A stretch of 26,901 bases of DNA from an uncultured Clostridia bacterium (GTDB lineage Bacteria; Bacillota; Clostridia; Lachnospirales; Bianqueaceae). A program made the translations under genes and the position numbers. The notes under the pieces are model-generated. The model was given only the letters and a program-made list of their open reading frames with translations. It did not search any database and was not told the origin of the DNA. The stretch spans positions 1 through 26,901 of the forward strand of contig CALBGL010000029.1 of NCBI GenBank assembly GCA_937892735.1. The letters run 5' to 3'. Each line of letters opens with the position of its first letter. The first letter of the stretch is position 1. This document shows positions 14,011-22,882 of this stretch, one piece after another.

Positions 14011-16584
14011 ATGCAACGAGTACAGCAGGTATTGGAAAATCGAGGTGAAAACTATATACTGCCTTTCTACTGGCAGCATGGGGAAGACGAAGAGACCCTG
14101 CGGGAAGGTATGAAGCGCATTCACGAGGCCGGTATTGGGGCTGTGTGCGTGGAATCCAGACCGCACCCGGATTTTGTGGGATCCAAGTGGTGGGAGGACA
14201 TGGACATCATCCTGGACGAGGCGCATAAGCGCGGCATGAAAGTGTGGATCCTGGATGACGCGCATTTCCCGACAGGTTATATCAATGGACGTTTAGCCGA
14301 GTTTCCCCAGGCGCGCAAACTCCTGGTAGATCATTACTGTATCGACGTGGTGGGGCCGACGAAGGGCACCTCCTTCGTGATCCGTTTGGAGGAGGGAGAT
14401 GTGCTTCTGGGCGTCGTGGCTGCCAGACGGGATCGCAAAGATCCAGACGTGATGAGCGACTTGGTGAATATCTCGGACTGCGTGCATGGACAAAAGGTAT
14501 ATTGGGACGCACCGGAGGGTTTGTGGAGCGTTATCGTCATTAAGAAAACGTACAACGGGAGAGACAGGCAGACGCATATCAACGTGATCGACCGGGAGGC
14601 GGTGCGTCTGTTGTTGGATATCTGTTATGAGCCGCATTGGGAGCATTATCAGCAGGAATTTGGCAAAACCATCGCCGGGTTCTTCTCGGATGAGCCGCAG
14701 TTGGGCAACTCGGGCGGCGCTTCCACACCGGGGATCGCGCAGATGGGCAACAAGACCATGATGCTGAGCTGGTGCGCTGAGCTGGAAGAAGCGATGCGTG
14801 CGGAATGGGGCCCGCAATTCCTGCCTGTGTTGGTATCCTGTTGGTATGATGTGAAACATTACAGTCCGGCAGGGCGGTTGTCCTATATGGATCATCTGAG
14901 CCGGCTGTTCGAAGAGAATTTCAGCAATCAATTAGGAGACTGGTGCAGAGCGCACGGCGTGGAATACATCGGCCATATCATCGAGGATAATGGATCCCAT
15001 GCCCGGTTGGGACATGGACCGGCGCATTTCTTCCGGGCCCTGTGGGGACAGGACATGTCCGGCGTGGACGTGGTGCTGCAGCAGATTCGTCCGGGACTGG
15101 AGGATACGCTATTCTATCGGATCGGCGGCACGGCCTTCTATGATGGGCGTCTGTTCCACAATATCCTGGCGAAGATGGGCAGTTCCCTGGGACATATGGA
15201 TCCCAAGAAGAAGGGACGTACGCTGTGCGAGATCTTTGGAGCCTACGGATGGTCCGAAGGGCTGAAGCTGATGAAATGGCTGACGGATCATATGCTGGTG
15301 CGCGGCATCAATACCTTTGTGCCGCACGCGTTTACGATGAAGGACTTCCCGGATCCAGACTGCCCGCCGCATTTCTATGCCCGGGGCAATAATCCGCAGT
15401 ATCCGTATTTTCAGTATCTGATGAACTATATGAACCGTGTGAGCCACGTCATAAGCGGTGGACGGCATGTCCCCTGCGTGGCGCTTCTATATTCTGCGGA
15501 GGGCGAATGGATGGATTATAAGGACAGTCAGCCGCTGGAAGATGTGGCGCTGGAGCTCAACCGAGCACAGATCGATTTCGAGATCGTGCCGGAGGATGTA
15601 CTGTGTCAGTGCTGTCCAGAGGAAGGCGAGTTCGTGGTAGGTCAGGAGTCGATGCACGCGTTGATCGTGAGCCGTCGGGCGTATCTGAGCCAGCGGGTCT
15701 ACCAGTGGTGTGAGGAGGCCGAAGCCGCCGGCGTACCGATCTTCTTTGTCGATGAGCAGCCCAAGCTGGTGCATCCGTTGAGCATTGGGAAATCCCGTGT
15801 GCTGGAGAGCGCCGTGGGACAGATCATCGCCATGACGGATCTGGTGCCGCAGCTTCGCCAGAAGGGACTGTATGAGATTCAGACGAATACATGGGAGCCA
15901 TATTTGCGGTATTATCACTATGCCCATGATGATGGGGAAGTGATCCTGTTCTTCAATGAGGATCCGCATGAATCTGTGAATACCTGGGTGACCGTGCCGA
16001 TGACGGAGAAATTGTGCTGGTACGATGCGTTTGACAATGTACTCCGGCCGGTGGAGCAGATGGGAAATCGAGTGCATCTGACACTGACGCCGTATCAGGC
16101 GCTGATTCTCTGCGCAGGACAGGATGGCGCCTGTCAGACCAGCGTGAGCGAAAAAGCGCAGCGAATCCTGGTGGATACGCCCTGGCGCCTGCAGATGGTA
16201 CGTGCAGGCGAAGAAGAGGTCTATCAGGAGATGACCACCGGACTCAGAAACCTGGCGGCCGCGGATCAGTATCCGGATTTCTCCGGTACGATGACCTACG
16301 AGACAGAGGTAGAACTGCCAGAAGGTGTGAGGCGTGTGGAGATGGATCTGGGAGAAGTCTATGAGACAGCCGAGGTGCTGGTGAACGGGCAGAGTGCAGG
16401 CGTTCGGATCGCGCCGCCCTATGTACTGACAGTGGAGAATCTGTTCCAGCCGGGAGAAAACCATATCACCATTCGGGTGGTCAATACACTGGGACATCAG
16501 CAGAGTCAGCAGGATCGGTTTGGCATGACGCTGCCGCAAGAGCCTGTGGGTCTTCTGGGGCCGGTAGTTCTGCGGGTCGAGTAA
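14011..16584 (+). CDS. GH106-like glycoside hydrolase (putative alpha-L-rhamnosidase)
   Basis: An 857-residue protein resembling the GH106 alpha-L-rhamnosidase group. A TIM-barrel-like first part has the strand KVWILDDAHFPTGYING (about 78-93), FFSDEPQLGN (about 224), an acidic HIIEDNGSHARLGHG (about 323-337) and FGAYGWSEGLKLMKWL. A beta-sandwich/galactose-binding-like domain at the end includes YETAEVLVNGQSAGVRIAPP and LFQPGENHITIRVVN. The acidic residues in DEP and EDN are candidates for catalysis and metal binding; I cannot assign them with certainty. No signal peptide is present, so it should work inside the cell on imported oligosaccharides. It starts at ATG 14011 after AGGGGG and leads an operon with a GH95-like enzyme 15 bases downstream. 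Exact family and linkage need a search. Confidence 0.7.
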   Translation: MQRVQQVLENRGENYILPFYWQHGEDEETLREGMKRIHEAGIGAVCVESRPHPDFVGSKWWEDMDIILDEAHKRGMKVWILDDAHFPTGYINGRLAEFPQARKLLVDHYCIDVVGPTKGTSFVIRLEEGDVLLGVVAARRDRKDPDVMSDLVNISDCVHGQKVYWDAPEGLWSVIVIKKTYNGRDRQTHINVIDREAVRLLLDICYEPHWEHYQQEFGKTIAGFFSDEPQLGNSGGASTPGIAQMGNKTMMLSWCAELEEAMRAEWGPQFLPVLVSCWYDVKHYSPAGRLSYMDHLSRLFEENFSNQLGDWCRAHGVEYIGHIIEDNGSHARLGHGPAHFFRALWGQDMSGVDVVLQQIRPGLEDTLFYRIGGTAFYDGRLFHNILAKMGSSLGHMDPKKKGRTLCEIFGAYGWSEGLKLMKWLTDHMLVRGINTFVPHAFTMKDFPDPDCPPHFYARGNNPQYPYFQYLMNYMNRVSHVISGGRHVPCVALLYSAEGEWMDYKDSQPLEDVALELNRAQIDFEIVPEDVLCQCCPEEGEFVVGQESMHALIVSRRAYLSQRVYQWCEEAEAAGVPIFFVDEQPKLVHPLSIGKSRVLESAVGQIIAMTDLVPQLRQKGLYEIQTNTWEPYLRYYHYAHDDGEVILFFNEDPHESVNTWVTVPMTEKLCWYDAFDNVLRPVEQMGNRVHLTLTPYQALILCAGQDGACQTSVSEKAQRILVDTPWRLQMVRAGEEEVYQEMTTGLRNLAAADQYPDFSGTMTYETEVELPEGVRRVEMDLGEVYETAEVLVNGQSAGVRIAPPYVLTVENLFQPGENHITIRVVNTLGHQQSQQDRFGMTLPQEPVGLLGPVVLRVE

Positions 16585-16599
16585 GCGGAGGAGAATGAG

Positions 16600-18963
16600 A
16601 TGAGCGATCGATTGATAACCAAATCCCCAGCAGCCTGGCATCGAGATCTGTGGCGAGAGGCTTCGCCCTCTGGCAATGGGCAGGTGGGGATGCTGATATA
16701 TGGACATGTGGCGGAAGAGACGGTGATTCTCAACCATTCGGCGCTATGGCATCATAGCCGGAAGGGGGAGGTGCCGGCGCTTCCTGGCGCTCTCGAGCGC
16801 ACGCGGCAGATGATAGATGAAGGGGATTTCTGGAATGCGAATTGGATCATCACCAATGCGCTGAAGGAGAAGGGATTTGAGGCAGCGCTGGGAGCCCCCT
16901 TCCCGGTCTGTGCGCTGCACTTTCGGATGCATAATTCCGGCGACTTCCATCATTACAGACGCATCCTGCACATGGAGAACGGCGAGGTACAGGTGCGGTG
17001 GCAGGAGGGAGAAGAAACTTTCCTGCGTCAGGGCTTTGTCTCCCGAGCAGATGATGTGATCGTGTTTCGAATTCGCTCGTCCAGGCCGCTGGATGTGACG
17101 GTGCGGCTGGCGCTGCATGAGACCGGGGAACCGGATACGGAGCGGAAACGGGAAGAATTAGGGGATTCGCTGCGCGTGGAGGCGCAGCCCCCCTTCATAG
17201 AATATGCGGGAACCAATGATGATGGGACGGATTTTGGCGCGGTGGCCCGCGTGATTGGGCCGCAGGCGCAGATAGAGGAATCTGGTATTCGTCTGTGCGG
17301 CGAAGGCGACATTCTCGTGTTTGTGAAGCTTTTTGTCAAGAGTACAGACAGGAAGGAGAGTTTTCGGAAGGCGGAGGAGGCGCTCTTGGCGCTTCCGACG
17401 GAGTATGAAGCGCTTCTGGCACGTCATCAGGCGCTGCATGAACCGTTATACCGCAGCGCGGAGTTGGAACTCGAGGAGGAAACGGACGAAGAAGCGGAGA
17501 TCACAAACGAACATCTGTTGGAAGAGGCTTATGACGAAGGGGCGCCGAACGCACTGCTCAATCGGCTGTGGAAATTTGGCCGCTATCTCCTGATCTGCGG
17601 AACTCGGCCCGGCGCGCTGCCATTCCCGCTTTATGGAATTTTCCATGGGCGTTACAGCATGGCCTGGCCTCATAACATGGCGAATGAAAACCTGCAGATG
17701 ATCTACTGGCATGTCCTGGGCGGCGGATTAAAGGAGCTGTTTGAGCCCGTCATGGATTATTTTTTAGAGCAGATGCCGCAGTTTCGGGATAACGCGCAGA
17801 AGCTATTTGGGCTGCCTGGCATCTATATGCCGGCAGGTACGACGCCGGGCAATGCGGTGCCGAATCAGATCGTTCCCGTGATCATGAATTGGATTGGCTG
17901 TGCCGGATGGATTGCGGAGCATTTCTATAGTTACTATCAATATAGCGGAGATGAACAGTTATTAAAGGAAAAAATCCTGCCCTTCATGAAAGAAGCCGCG
18001 GATTTTTATGAGGCATATCTGGTGAAGGGTGAGGATGGATGGTATAAGATCTATCCATCGGTGTCGCCGGAGAATACGCCGAAGAATCTGATGCCGAGTG
18101 AGGAATGGGAGCATATGGATCATCCCTGTCCGTCCGCAATCAATGCGACGATGGATATCGCGATCATCAAGGAGCTTCTGACCAATCTATGTGAAGCGGC
18201 CGAGCTGACGGGACAGTATCCGGAGAAGGTCGCGGTCTGGCAGGAGATTATCCAGCACCTGCCGCCCTATGAGGCTACGGAGGAAGGTGATTTGCGGGAA
18301 TGGCAGTGGCCAGGACTGACGCAGCGGTACAATCACCGGCACCTGTCCCATATCTATCCGATGTTCCCGGGACGGGAGATCGTGAAGGGCGTGGCGCCGA
18401 AGGAGCTGGTAGATACCTTTGAAAAGGCTGTCGATAAGCGGCTTCTGGGCGCGCAGACGGGGTGGTCGTTGGCGCATATGGCCTGTATCAATGCGCGTTT
18501 TGAACGGCCAGAGAAGGCGCTCGAGTGTCTGGATATCCTGTGCCGCGCCTGTCTGACGAAGAGTTTCCTGACCCTGCACAATGATTGGCGAAACATGGGA
18601 CTCACGCTGTATCGGGATCACGGCGCGTTTGCGCCGATACAGCTCGATGCGTCCATGGGCATTGTGGGCGCGATGCAGGAGATGCTTCTGTTTGCGCAGC
18701 CTGCCTGTGTGAAGCTGTTGCCGGCCCTGCCAAAACGGTGGAAGAAGGGACACGCCCGTCTGCGCTATATGCAGGGCGAGGTGGAGATCTCTTGGAATCA
18801 GGAGACAGGCGCGCTCCTGGTGCAATTCCGCCCGAAACGGAGTGCGGACATACAGGTGATTCTGCCGGATGTGTGGGCGGAAGGCCTAAAGTTTTCGGAC
18901 GGCACGCCCTTTGTCAATGGGGATACCCTCCGTCTGGATCGTCCCGTGAGTTTTGGTCGATGA
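16600..18963 (+). CDS. GH95-like glycoside hydrolase (alpha-L-fucosidase/galactosidase type)
   Basis: A 787-residue member of the GH95 fold: N-terminal beta-sandwich, (alpha/alpha)6 barrel, C-terminal sheet. Matches include the opening ASPSGNGQVGMLIYG with LNHSALWHHS (GH95: P-x-GNGRLGAMVFG, LNEDTLW), HNMANENLQMIYWH (about 357; GH95: N-x-N-x-QMNYWP), RYNHRHLSHIYPMFPGREI (about 571; GH95: HRHxSHLYxLYPG), GWSLAHMACINAR (about 620) and APIQLDASMG (about 678; GH95: FQIDGNFG), then LLPALPKRW. The conserved Asp of the last motif is kept, while some Asn positions differ, so sugar specificity may have shifted. There is no signal peptide. GGAGGAG (16587-16593) precedes ATG 16600. Its TGA overlaps the next ATG (ATGA). 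Confidence 0.85.
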   Translation: MSDRLITKSPAAWHRDLWREASPSGNGQVGMLIYGHVAEETVILNHSALWHHSRKGEVPALPGALERTRQMIDEGDFWNANWIITNALKEKGFEAALGAPFPVCALHFRMHNSGDFHHYRRILHMENGEVQVRWQEGEETFLRQGFVSRADDVIVFRIRSSRPLDVTVRLALHETGEPDTERKREELGDSLRVEAQPPFIEYAGTNDDGTDFGAVARVIGPQAQIEESGIRLCGEGDILVFVKLFVKSTDRKESFRKAEEALLALPTEYEALLARHQALHEPLYRSAELELEEETDEEAEITNEHLLEEAYDEGAPNALLNRLWKFGRYLLICGTRPGALPFPLYGIFHGRYSMAWPHNMANENLQMIYWHVLGGGLKELFEPVMDYFLEQMPQFRDNAQKLFGLPGIYMPAGTTPGNAVPNQIVPVIMNWIGCAGWIAEHFYSYYQYSGDEQLLKEKILPFMKEAADFYEAYLVKGEDGWYKIYPSVSPENTPKNLMPSEEWEHMDHPCPSAINATMDIAIIKELLTNLCEAAELTGQYPEKVAVWQEIIQHLPPYEATEEGDLREWQWPGLTQRYNHRHLSHIYPMFPGREIVKGVAPKELVDTFEKAVDKRLLGAQTGWSLAHMACINARFERPEKALECLDILCRACLTKSFLTLHNDWRNMGLTLYRDHGAFAPIQLDASMGIVGAMQEMLLFAQPACVKLLPALPKRWKKGHARLRYMQGEVEISWNQETGALLVQFRPKRSADIQVILPDVWAEGLKFSDGTPFVNGDTLRLDRPVSFGR

Positions 18964-20363
18964 TTACACCGATCCTGGATCCCGCCAGGCAGGAACCGCT
19001 CTATGAACAGCTCTATGATTTCATCAAAGAAGAGATTCGTTCCGGCCGACTGGAGGAAGGAGAGAAGCTGCCCTCGAAACGAACACTGGCCTTCTATCTT
19101 AAGGTGAGCCGGAGCACGGTGGAGATGGCCTATGCGCAGCTGGCGGATGAGGGCTATATTCGTGCGAAGGAACGCAGCGGTTTTTATGTCCGTCAGGCGG
19201 AAAGAAAGTTTCTGCGGAAGCAGGAAAGCGCGGAAGCGAAGACACCTTCGGCACCGGAGAGGTCCTACCGATATGACCTGCGTACCTCCGGCGTGGATAC
19301 GGCGCATTTTCCGTTTACGGTATGGGCGAGGCTGAGCCGGGAGACTCTAAGTGAATATGGACAGGAGCTCCTGCGGGCGACGCATCCCCAGGGGATCGAG
19401 CGCCTCAGACAGTGTATCTGCCGATATCTCTATGATTTCAGGCGGGTGGAGGCGGAGCCGGACCAGATCGTCATCGGAGCCGGAACGGAGTACCTGTTGG
19501 GGCTTTTGATTCAGCTTCTGGGGACGGAGAAGAAATATGCGGTGGAAGAACCGGGCTACCCTAGAGTACACCGGATCCTCACGAATTACGGGGTGCGTCC
19601 CGCCTATGTGCCAGTGGATGAGGAAGGGATGGCGGTGGAGGCGTTGTGCCGGACAGACGCACAGATCGTCCATGTGACGCCATCACACCAGTTTCCCACG
19701 GGAGCGGTGCTTTCCGCGGGCCGCAGAGAGGCGCTTCTGCAATGGGCGCAGGAAGAAGAGGGACGATATATTCTGGAAGATGATTACGACAGCGAGTTTC
19801 GCTTTCTTGGCAGGCCTGTGCCGGCCTTGCAGGGCATGGGCGCGCCGGAAAAGGTGGTGTATTTTTATACTTTCGCCAAGAGCCTGGCGCCCTCGCTGCG
19901 AATCGGATATATGGTGCTGCCGAAGAATCTGATGCGGGCCTGGCAGGAGAAGTTTCAGGGCTACTCCTGTTCGGTGCCCAGCTTTGAGCAGTATACGTTG
20001 TGCCGTTTCATGGAGCAGGGATATTATGAGCGGCATCTGAATCGAATGAAGACGTTGTACCGCAGCAGACAGGACGCGCTGGTCAAAGCGCTGGCTGTTC
20101 CCGGGGTTCGCGTGATAGGCAGGGATGCGGGGCTGCATTTCATGCTGGAAGTCGCCAGTGGGTCGATGAAGGAAGCGGAGCTGGTGGAGAAGTCCGCGCG
20201 GGCCGGCGTATACCTGCGCGGACTGGGCGATTACTACGCTGGGACAGGGGGACAAAATGGGCCGCCTCGATTGCTGATTGGGTATGGGGCTTATGAGGAG
20301 CCGCAGCTGGTGGAGGCTGCGAAGATTTTATTGGACGCGTGGAAAGGAGAACAGGAAGGATGA
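18960..20363 (+). CDS. MocR-type regulator (GntR HTH + class I aminotransferase domain)
   Basis: A 467-residue fusion. Residues about 12-80 are a GntR winged helix (EPLYEQLYDFIKEEIRSGRL, PSKRTLAFYLKVSRSTVEMAYAQL). After a charged linker (81-105) comes an aminotransferase-like domain with EEPGYPR, VTPSHQFPTGAV, EDDYDSEFRF and the PLP lysine in YTFAKSLAPSLRIGYM (K307). MocR proteins bind PLP and often a ligand aldimine and usually regulate an adjacent metabolic or transport gene, as PdxR and GabR do. Here it lies inside an operon, sharing ATGA overlaps with both neighbours, instead of diverging from its target. This suggests control of its own operon or of genes elsewhere. The open frame extends far upstream, but that part lies within the GH95 gene; the coupled ATG at 18960 is the start. 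Confidence 0.93.
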   Translation: MITPILDPARQEPLYEQLYDFIKEEIRSGRLEEGEKLPSKRTLAFYLKVSRSTVEMAYAQLADEGYIRAKERSGFYVRQAERKFLRKQESAEAKTPSAPERSYRYDLRTSGVDTAHFPFTVWARLSRETLSEYGQELLRATHPQGIERLRQCICRYLYDFRRVEAEPDQIVIGAGTEYLLGLLIQLLGTEKKYAVEEPGYPRVHRILTNYGVRPAYVPVDEEGMAVEALCRTDAQIVHVTPSHQFPTGAVLSAGRREALLQWAQEEEGRYILEDDYDSEFRFLGRPVPALQGMGAPEKVVYFYTFAKSLAPSLRIGYMVLPKNLMRAWQEKFQGYSCSVPSFEQYTLCRFMEQGYYERHLNRMKTLYRSRQDALVKALAVPGVRVIGRDAGLHFMLEVASGSMKEAELVEKSARAGVYLRGLGDYYAGTGGQNGPPRLLIGYGAYEEPQLVEAAKILLDAWKGEQEG

Positions 20364-21382
20364 AGAAAATACGACTGGGCAGGACGGAACTGATGGTGGG
20401 CGCCTCTTCTTTTGGTGCGCTGCCTATACAGAGACTATCGAAGCCGGAGGCGATGAAGCTGCTGCGAGAGGCCTATGAGCTGGGAATGAATTACTTCGAT
20501 ACGGCGCATGGCTATACGGATAGTGAAGAGAAGATCGGGATGGCCCTTTCCGACGTGCGTAAAGACATCATCATCTCGACGAAGAGTCCGGCCAAGGATA
20601 AGAAGACACTGCTGGAGGATATCGAAACCAGCCTGGAGCGGATGAAGACGGACTACATCGATCTGTTGCAGCTTCACAACCCGGATACACTGCCGGATCC
20701 GGAAGATCCGGACGGGCTGTATGGCGGCCTGCTCGAGGCGAAGCGCCAGGGCATGATCCGCCACATCGGCATCACGAACCATAGCCTGGAACGGGCGGTG
20801 GCAGCGGTTAAGTCCGGCAAGTATGAGACCATTCAGTATCCGTTCTCTTCCCTGGCATCGGAGGAGGAAATCGCCCTGACGCAGTTGGCCAAACAGGAAG
20901 ATGTGGGATTCATCGCCATGAAGGGGCTGTCCGGCGGTCTGATTACAAATGCCGCGACTACGTTCTCCTTTATCAAACAGTATGATAATGTCGTGCCCAT
21001 CTGGGGCATCCAGCGTGAGAGCGAACTGCTGGAATTCATCGAAATGGAAAAGAATCCGCCGGTCTATGATGACGCCATGAAGGCGTTGATCGAGAAGGAT
21101 CGCAGGGAGCTGGCAGGCAATTTCTGCCGCGGCTGCGGATACTGCAAGCCATGTCCCGCAGGAATCGACATTCCGACGATGGCGCGCATGTCTCTCTTGC
21201 TGCGTCGTTCCCCGTATCAGCGTTACATGACGGAGGAGTTTAAAGAACAGATGATGGTCATCGATCAATGTCTGCACTGTAATGCTTGCATGTCCAGATG
21301 TCCGTATCATCTGAATACACCGGAACTGCTTCAGGAGAACCTGAAGGATTATCTACAGTTTTATGAGGAGCATCATGTGTAA
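20360..21382 (+). CDS. Aldo/keto reductase with C-terminal double [4Fe-4S] domain
   Basis: A 340-residue AKR of the ferredoxin-fused type common in anaerobes. The AKR tetrad is present: D47 and Y52 (NYFDTAHGYTDSE), K75 (ISTKSP) and H106 (LLQLHNP). The C-terminus carries two cysteine clusters, C256/259/262/265 (CRGCGYCKPCP) and C304/307/310/314 (CLHCNACMSRCP), which should hold two [4Fe-4S] centres. It probably moves electrons between NAD(P)H or ferredoxin and a carbonyl compound in the cytoplasm; the substrate is unknown. GGAGAACAGGAAGG precedes ATG 20360, which overlaps the regulator's TGA. Being in a glycosidase operon, it could act on a released or modified sugar, but this is inference. 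Confidence 0.92.
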   Translation: MKKIRLGRTELMVGASSFGALPIQRLSKPEAMKLLREAYELGMNYFDTAHGYTDSEEKIGMALSDVRKDIIISTKSPAKDKKTLLEDIETSLERMKTDYIDLLQLHNPDTLPDPEDPDGLYGGLLEAKRQGMIRHIGITNHSLERAVAAVKSGKYETIQYPFSSLASEEEIALTQLAKQEDVGFIAMKGLSGGLITNAATTFSFIKQYDNVVPIWGIQRESELLEFIEMEKNPPVYDDAMKALIEKDRRELAGNFCRGCGYCKPCPAGIDIPTMARMSLLLRRSPYQRYMTEEFKEQMMVIDQCLHCNACMSRCPYHLNTPELLQENLKDYLQFYEEHHV

Positions 21383-22013
21383 AAAGTTCTTCAGCATCTT
21401 GCTGTGTTGTATGATCTTTGGATTGCCGGTGCAGGCAGAAACGGTTTCCATCTCACTCATAGGGGTGGGAGCCACCGTATCCTTGCCGGATGGATGGGAG
21501 AAAGTCGCTTCTTCCAAGGAAGAAATCCTGCTGGAAGCGGAAGGTCCTGGCGGTATTCTTATGACATTGACTTGTCAGGAAGGAGAAGTGAGCCAGGGTC
21601 AGTGGAATCTCTCATTATATGAGGAGTCGGAGTGCGATGATCTAGGAGAATCCATAGCGGAAACGTTGGAAAAGGGTGGCTATGAGAATGTACAGTATAG
21701 TCTTTACCCCAAGGACCCGGTGACCTGGCTGTGCTTCCGGTGGGAACGCCAGGATAAGGGGGAGGCGCGCAGCTATGGCGTTCAGTATTATACCGCCATG
21801 AATGGAAAGTCAATCACAGTGGCTTTTTCTTCGGAGGCAGCGATCGAGGAGGATTCGGTCACGGAGATCGTGGACAGCGTGATCTTTGATCAGGTGCTGG
21901 ATAGGCCGGAAGCAGAAGATCATTCCTGGGAGACGCGGATCATCTGGATCGTACTTCTTATCGCAGCCGGACTCCTGACTTACGCGATCACGAAAAAACG
22001 GGGAAAGAGGTGA
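21375..22013 (+). CDS. Secreted protein with C-terminal membrane anchor, unknown function
   Basis: A 212-residue protein. It has a signal peptide (MCKKFFSILLCCMIFGLPVQA), an extracellular domain opening with ISLIGVGATVSLPDGWEKVA and including GGYENVQYSLYPKDPV and YYTAMNGKSITVAFSS, and one C-terminal helix (IIWIVLLIAAGLLTYAI) followed by KKRGKR. The topology is therefore outside domain plus tail anchor. The fold pattern (L-P-D-G-W near the start, a strand-rich body, and SVIF near the end) recalls small lipoproteins that bind or stabilise envelope partners, but I cannot name a family. ATG 21375, after GAGGAG (21365-21370), overlaps the reductase stop by 8 bases, so it is co-translated. Confidence 0.75.
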   Translation: MCKKFFSILLCCMIFGLPVQAETVSISLIGVGATVSLPDGWEKVASSKEEILLEAEGPGGILMTLTCQEGEVSQGQWNLSLYEESECDDLGESIAETLEKGGYENVQYSLYPKDPVTWLCFRWERQDKGEARSYGVQYYTAMNGKSITVAFSSEAAIEEDSVTEIVDSVIFDQVLDRPEAEDHSWETRIIWIVLLIAAGLLTYAITKKRGKR

Positions 22014-22017
22014 CAGG

Positions 22018-22188
22018 ATGCAGTGCGAATATTGTGCGCATTATATGTACGATGAACAGGGACAGTATTATGTCTGCATGGTCAATCTGGACGAAGATGA
22101 TATGGCTCGTTTCCTGGCGGGGCGAAAAGAAGGATGTCCCTATTTCCAACTGGAAGATGAGTATGGCATCGTGAAACATCAGATGTGA
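22018..22188 (+). CDS. DUF6472-type four-cysteine mini-protein
   Basis: A 56-residue protein: CEYC at 3-6, then YYVCMVNLDEDDMARFLAG, then CPYF, and DEYGIVKHQM at the end. Two CxxC-spaced cysteines plus two single ones suggest a metal site, probably zinc. It matches my memory of DUF6472, a short conserved protein of Clostridia with the same CEYC, C-x-VNLDEDEM-x-RFL and CPY/F order; the role of that family is unknown. ATG 22018 is four bases after the previous stop with AGG nearby, and a strong terminator follows immediately, so it is the last gene of the operon. Confidence 0.8.
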   Translation: MQCEYCAHYMYDEQGQYYVCMVNLDEDDMARFLAGRKEGCPYFQLEDEYGIVKHQM

Positions 22189-22192
22189 ACAG

Positions 22193-22223
22193 CGCCCTTG
22201 GGAGTTTTCCCAGGGGCGTTTTT
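22193..22223 (+). terminator. Terminator of the glycosidase operon
   Basis: CGCCCTTGGGA (22193-22203) pairs with TCCCAGGGGCG (22208-22218; one G-T pair) around GTTT, followed by five T. It separates the six-gene operon from the sigma/serpin locus. Confidence 0.9.
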
Positions 22224-22261
22224 GCGGCATGAAAGCAATGGGAAAATTTTGTGGGGAAAGA

Positions 22262-22290
22262 TGCAACCATAGTGCGAAAAAGGGTACATA
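22262..22290 (+). promoter_or_regulatory. Candidate ECF-type promoter of the sigma/serpin operon
   Basis: TGCAACC (22262-22268) resembles the AAC-containing -35 of ECF sigma factors; 16 bases later lies TACATA (22285-22290). No acceptable sigmaA -35/-10 pair is visible between 22224 and 22324. If real, the sigma factor would activate its own operon. The -10 lacks the common CGTC, so the call is tentative. Confidence 0.35.
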
Positions 22291-22324
22291 ATGAGTGTAA
22301 GGCCATAGGAGAGGAGGAGAGGGC

Positions 22325-22882
22325 GTGGAGGATCGGGAGATCATCGATCTGTTCTGGCAAAGGTCTGAAGCTGCGTTAGAGGAGACGCAGCAGAAGTATG
22401 GTGCGTTCTGCAGCCGTGTCGCGGGCAATATCCTCAAGGATCCGGAGGATGTACGTGAGTGCCTGAATGATGCCTATCTGGCCTTATGGAGGGGGATTCC
22501 GCCGGAGAGGCCCCGCGTATTGGGAGCCTATATCCATCGTGTGGTACGGAATCTGTCGCTGAAGCGGTATCGTTATAATGAAGCAGCGAAGCGCAGTTCC
22601 CAGGTGGAGGAGTCCTGGGAGGAACTGGCCGGCACACTCTGTACTGCAGAAACGGTGGAATCCGCCTATTCGGCCAAGGAGCTGTCTGCGGTGCTGAATG
22701 CCTTTTTGAGAAAGCTGGAGGAGGAGCCGCGCAGACTTTTTATTCGTCGATACTGGTATTTTGATTCTATTGCGCAGTTGGCGCAGGATTTCGAGATGAG
22801 TGAGAGTAAAGTCAAGTCCATGCTGTTTCGCCTGCGCAATCGTTTGAGGGATATTTTGCGAAAGGAGGGGTACGACGTATGA
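22325..22882 (+). CDS. ECF-type sigma-70 family factor
   Basis: A 185-residue two-domain sigma factor. Region 2 (about 5-80) includes KDPEDVRECLNDAYLALWRG and YIHRVVRNLSLKRYR, the core-binding and -10-reading helices. Region 4 (about 115-180) includes EPRRLFIRRYWYFDSIAQLA and SESKVKSMLFRLRNRLRDIL, the -35-reading helix-turn-helix. It lacks regions 1 and 3, as ECF factors do. The start is GTG 22325 after GGAGAGGAGGAGA. Its TGA overlaps the ATG of the membrane-anchored serpin, a position normally held by the anti-sigma factor. The likely role is to switch on genes, possibly including this operon, in response to an envelope signal. Confidence 0.92.
   Translation: MEDREIIDLFWQRSEAALEETQQKYGAFCSRVAGNILKDPEDVRECLNDAYLALWRGIPPERPRVLGAYIHRVVRNLSLKRYRYNEAAKRSSQVEESWEELAGTLCTAETVESAYSAKELSAVLNAFLRKLEEEPRRLFIRRYWYFDSIAQLAQDFEMSESKVKSMLFRLRNRLRDILRKEGYDV

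Noticed and set aside
18585..18959. N-terminal extension of the MocR regulator
   Set aside because: The open frame lies within the GH95-like gene in another frame, has no family similarity, and the ATGA-coupled start at 18960 gives a normal GntR N-terminus.
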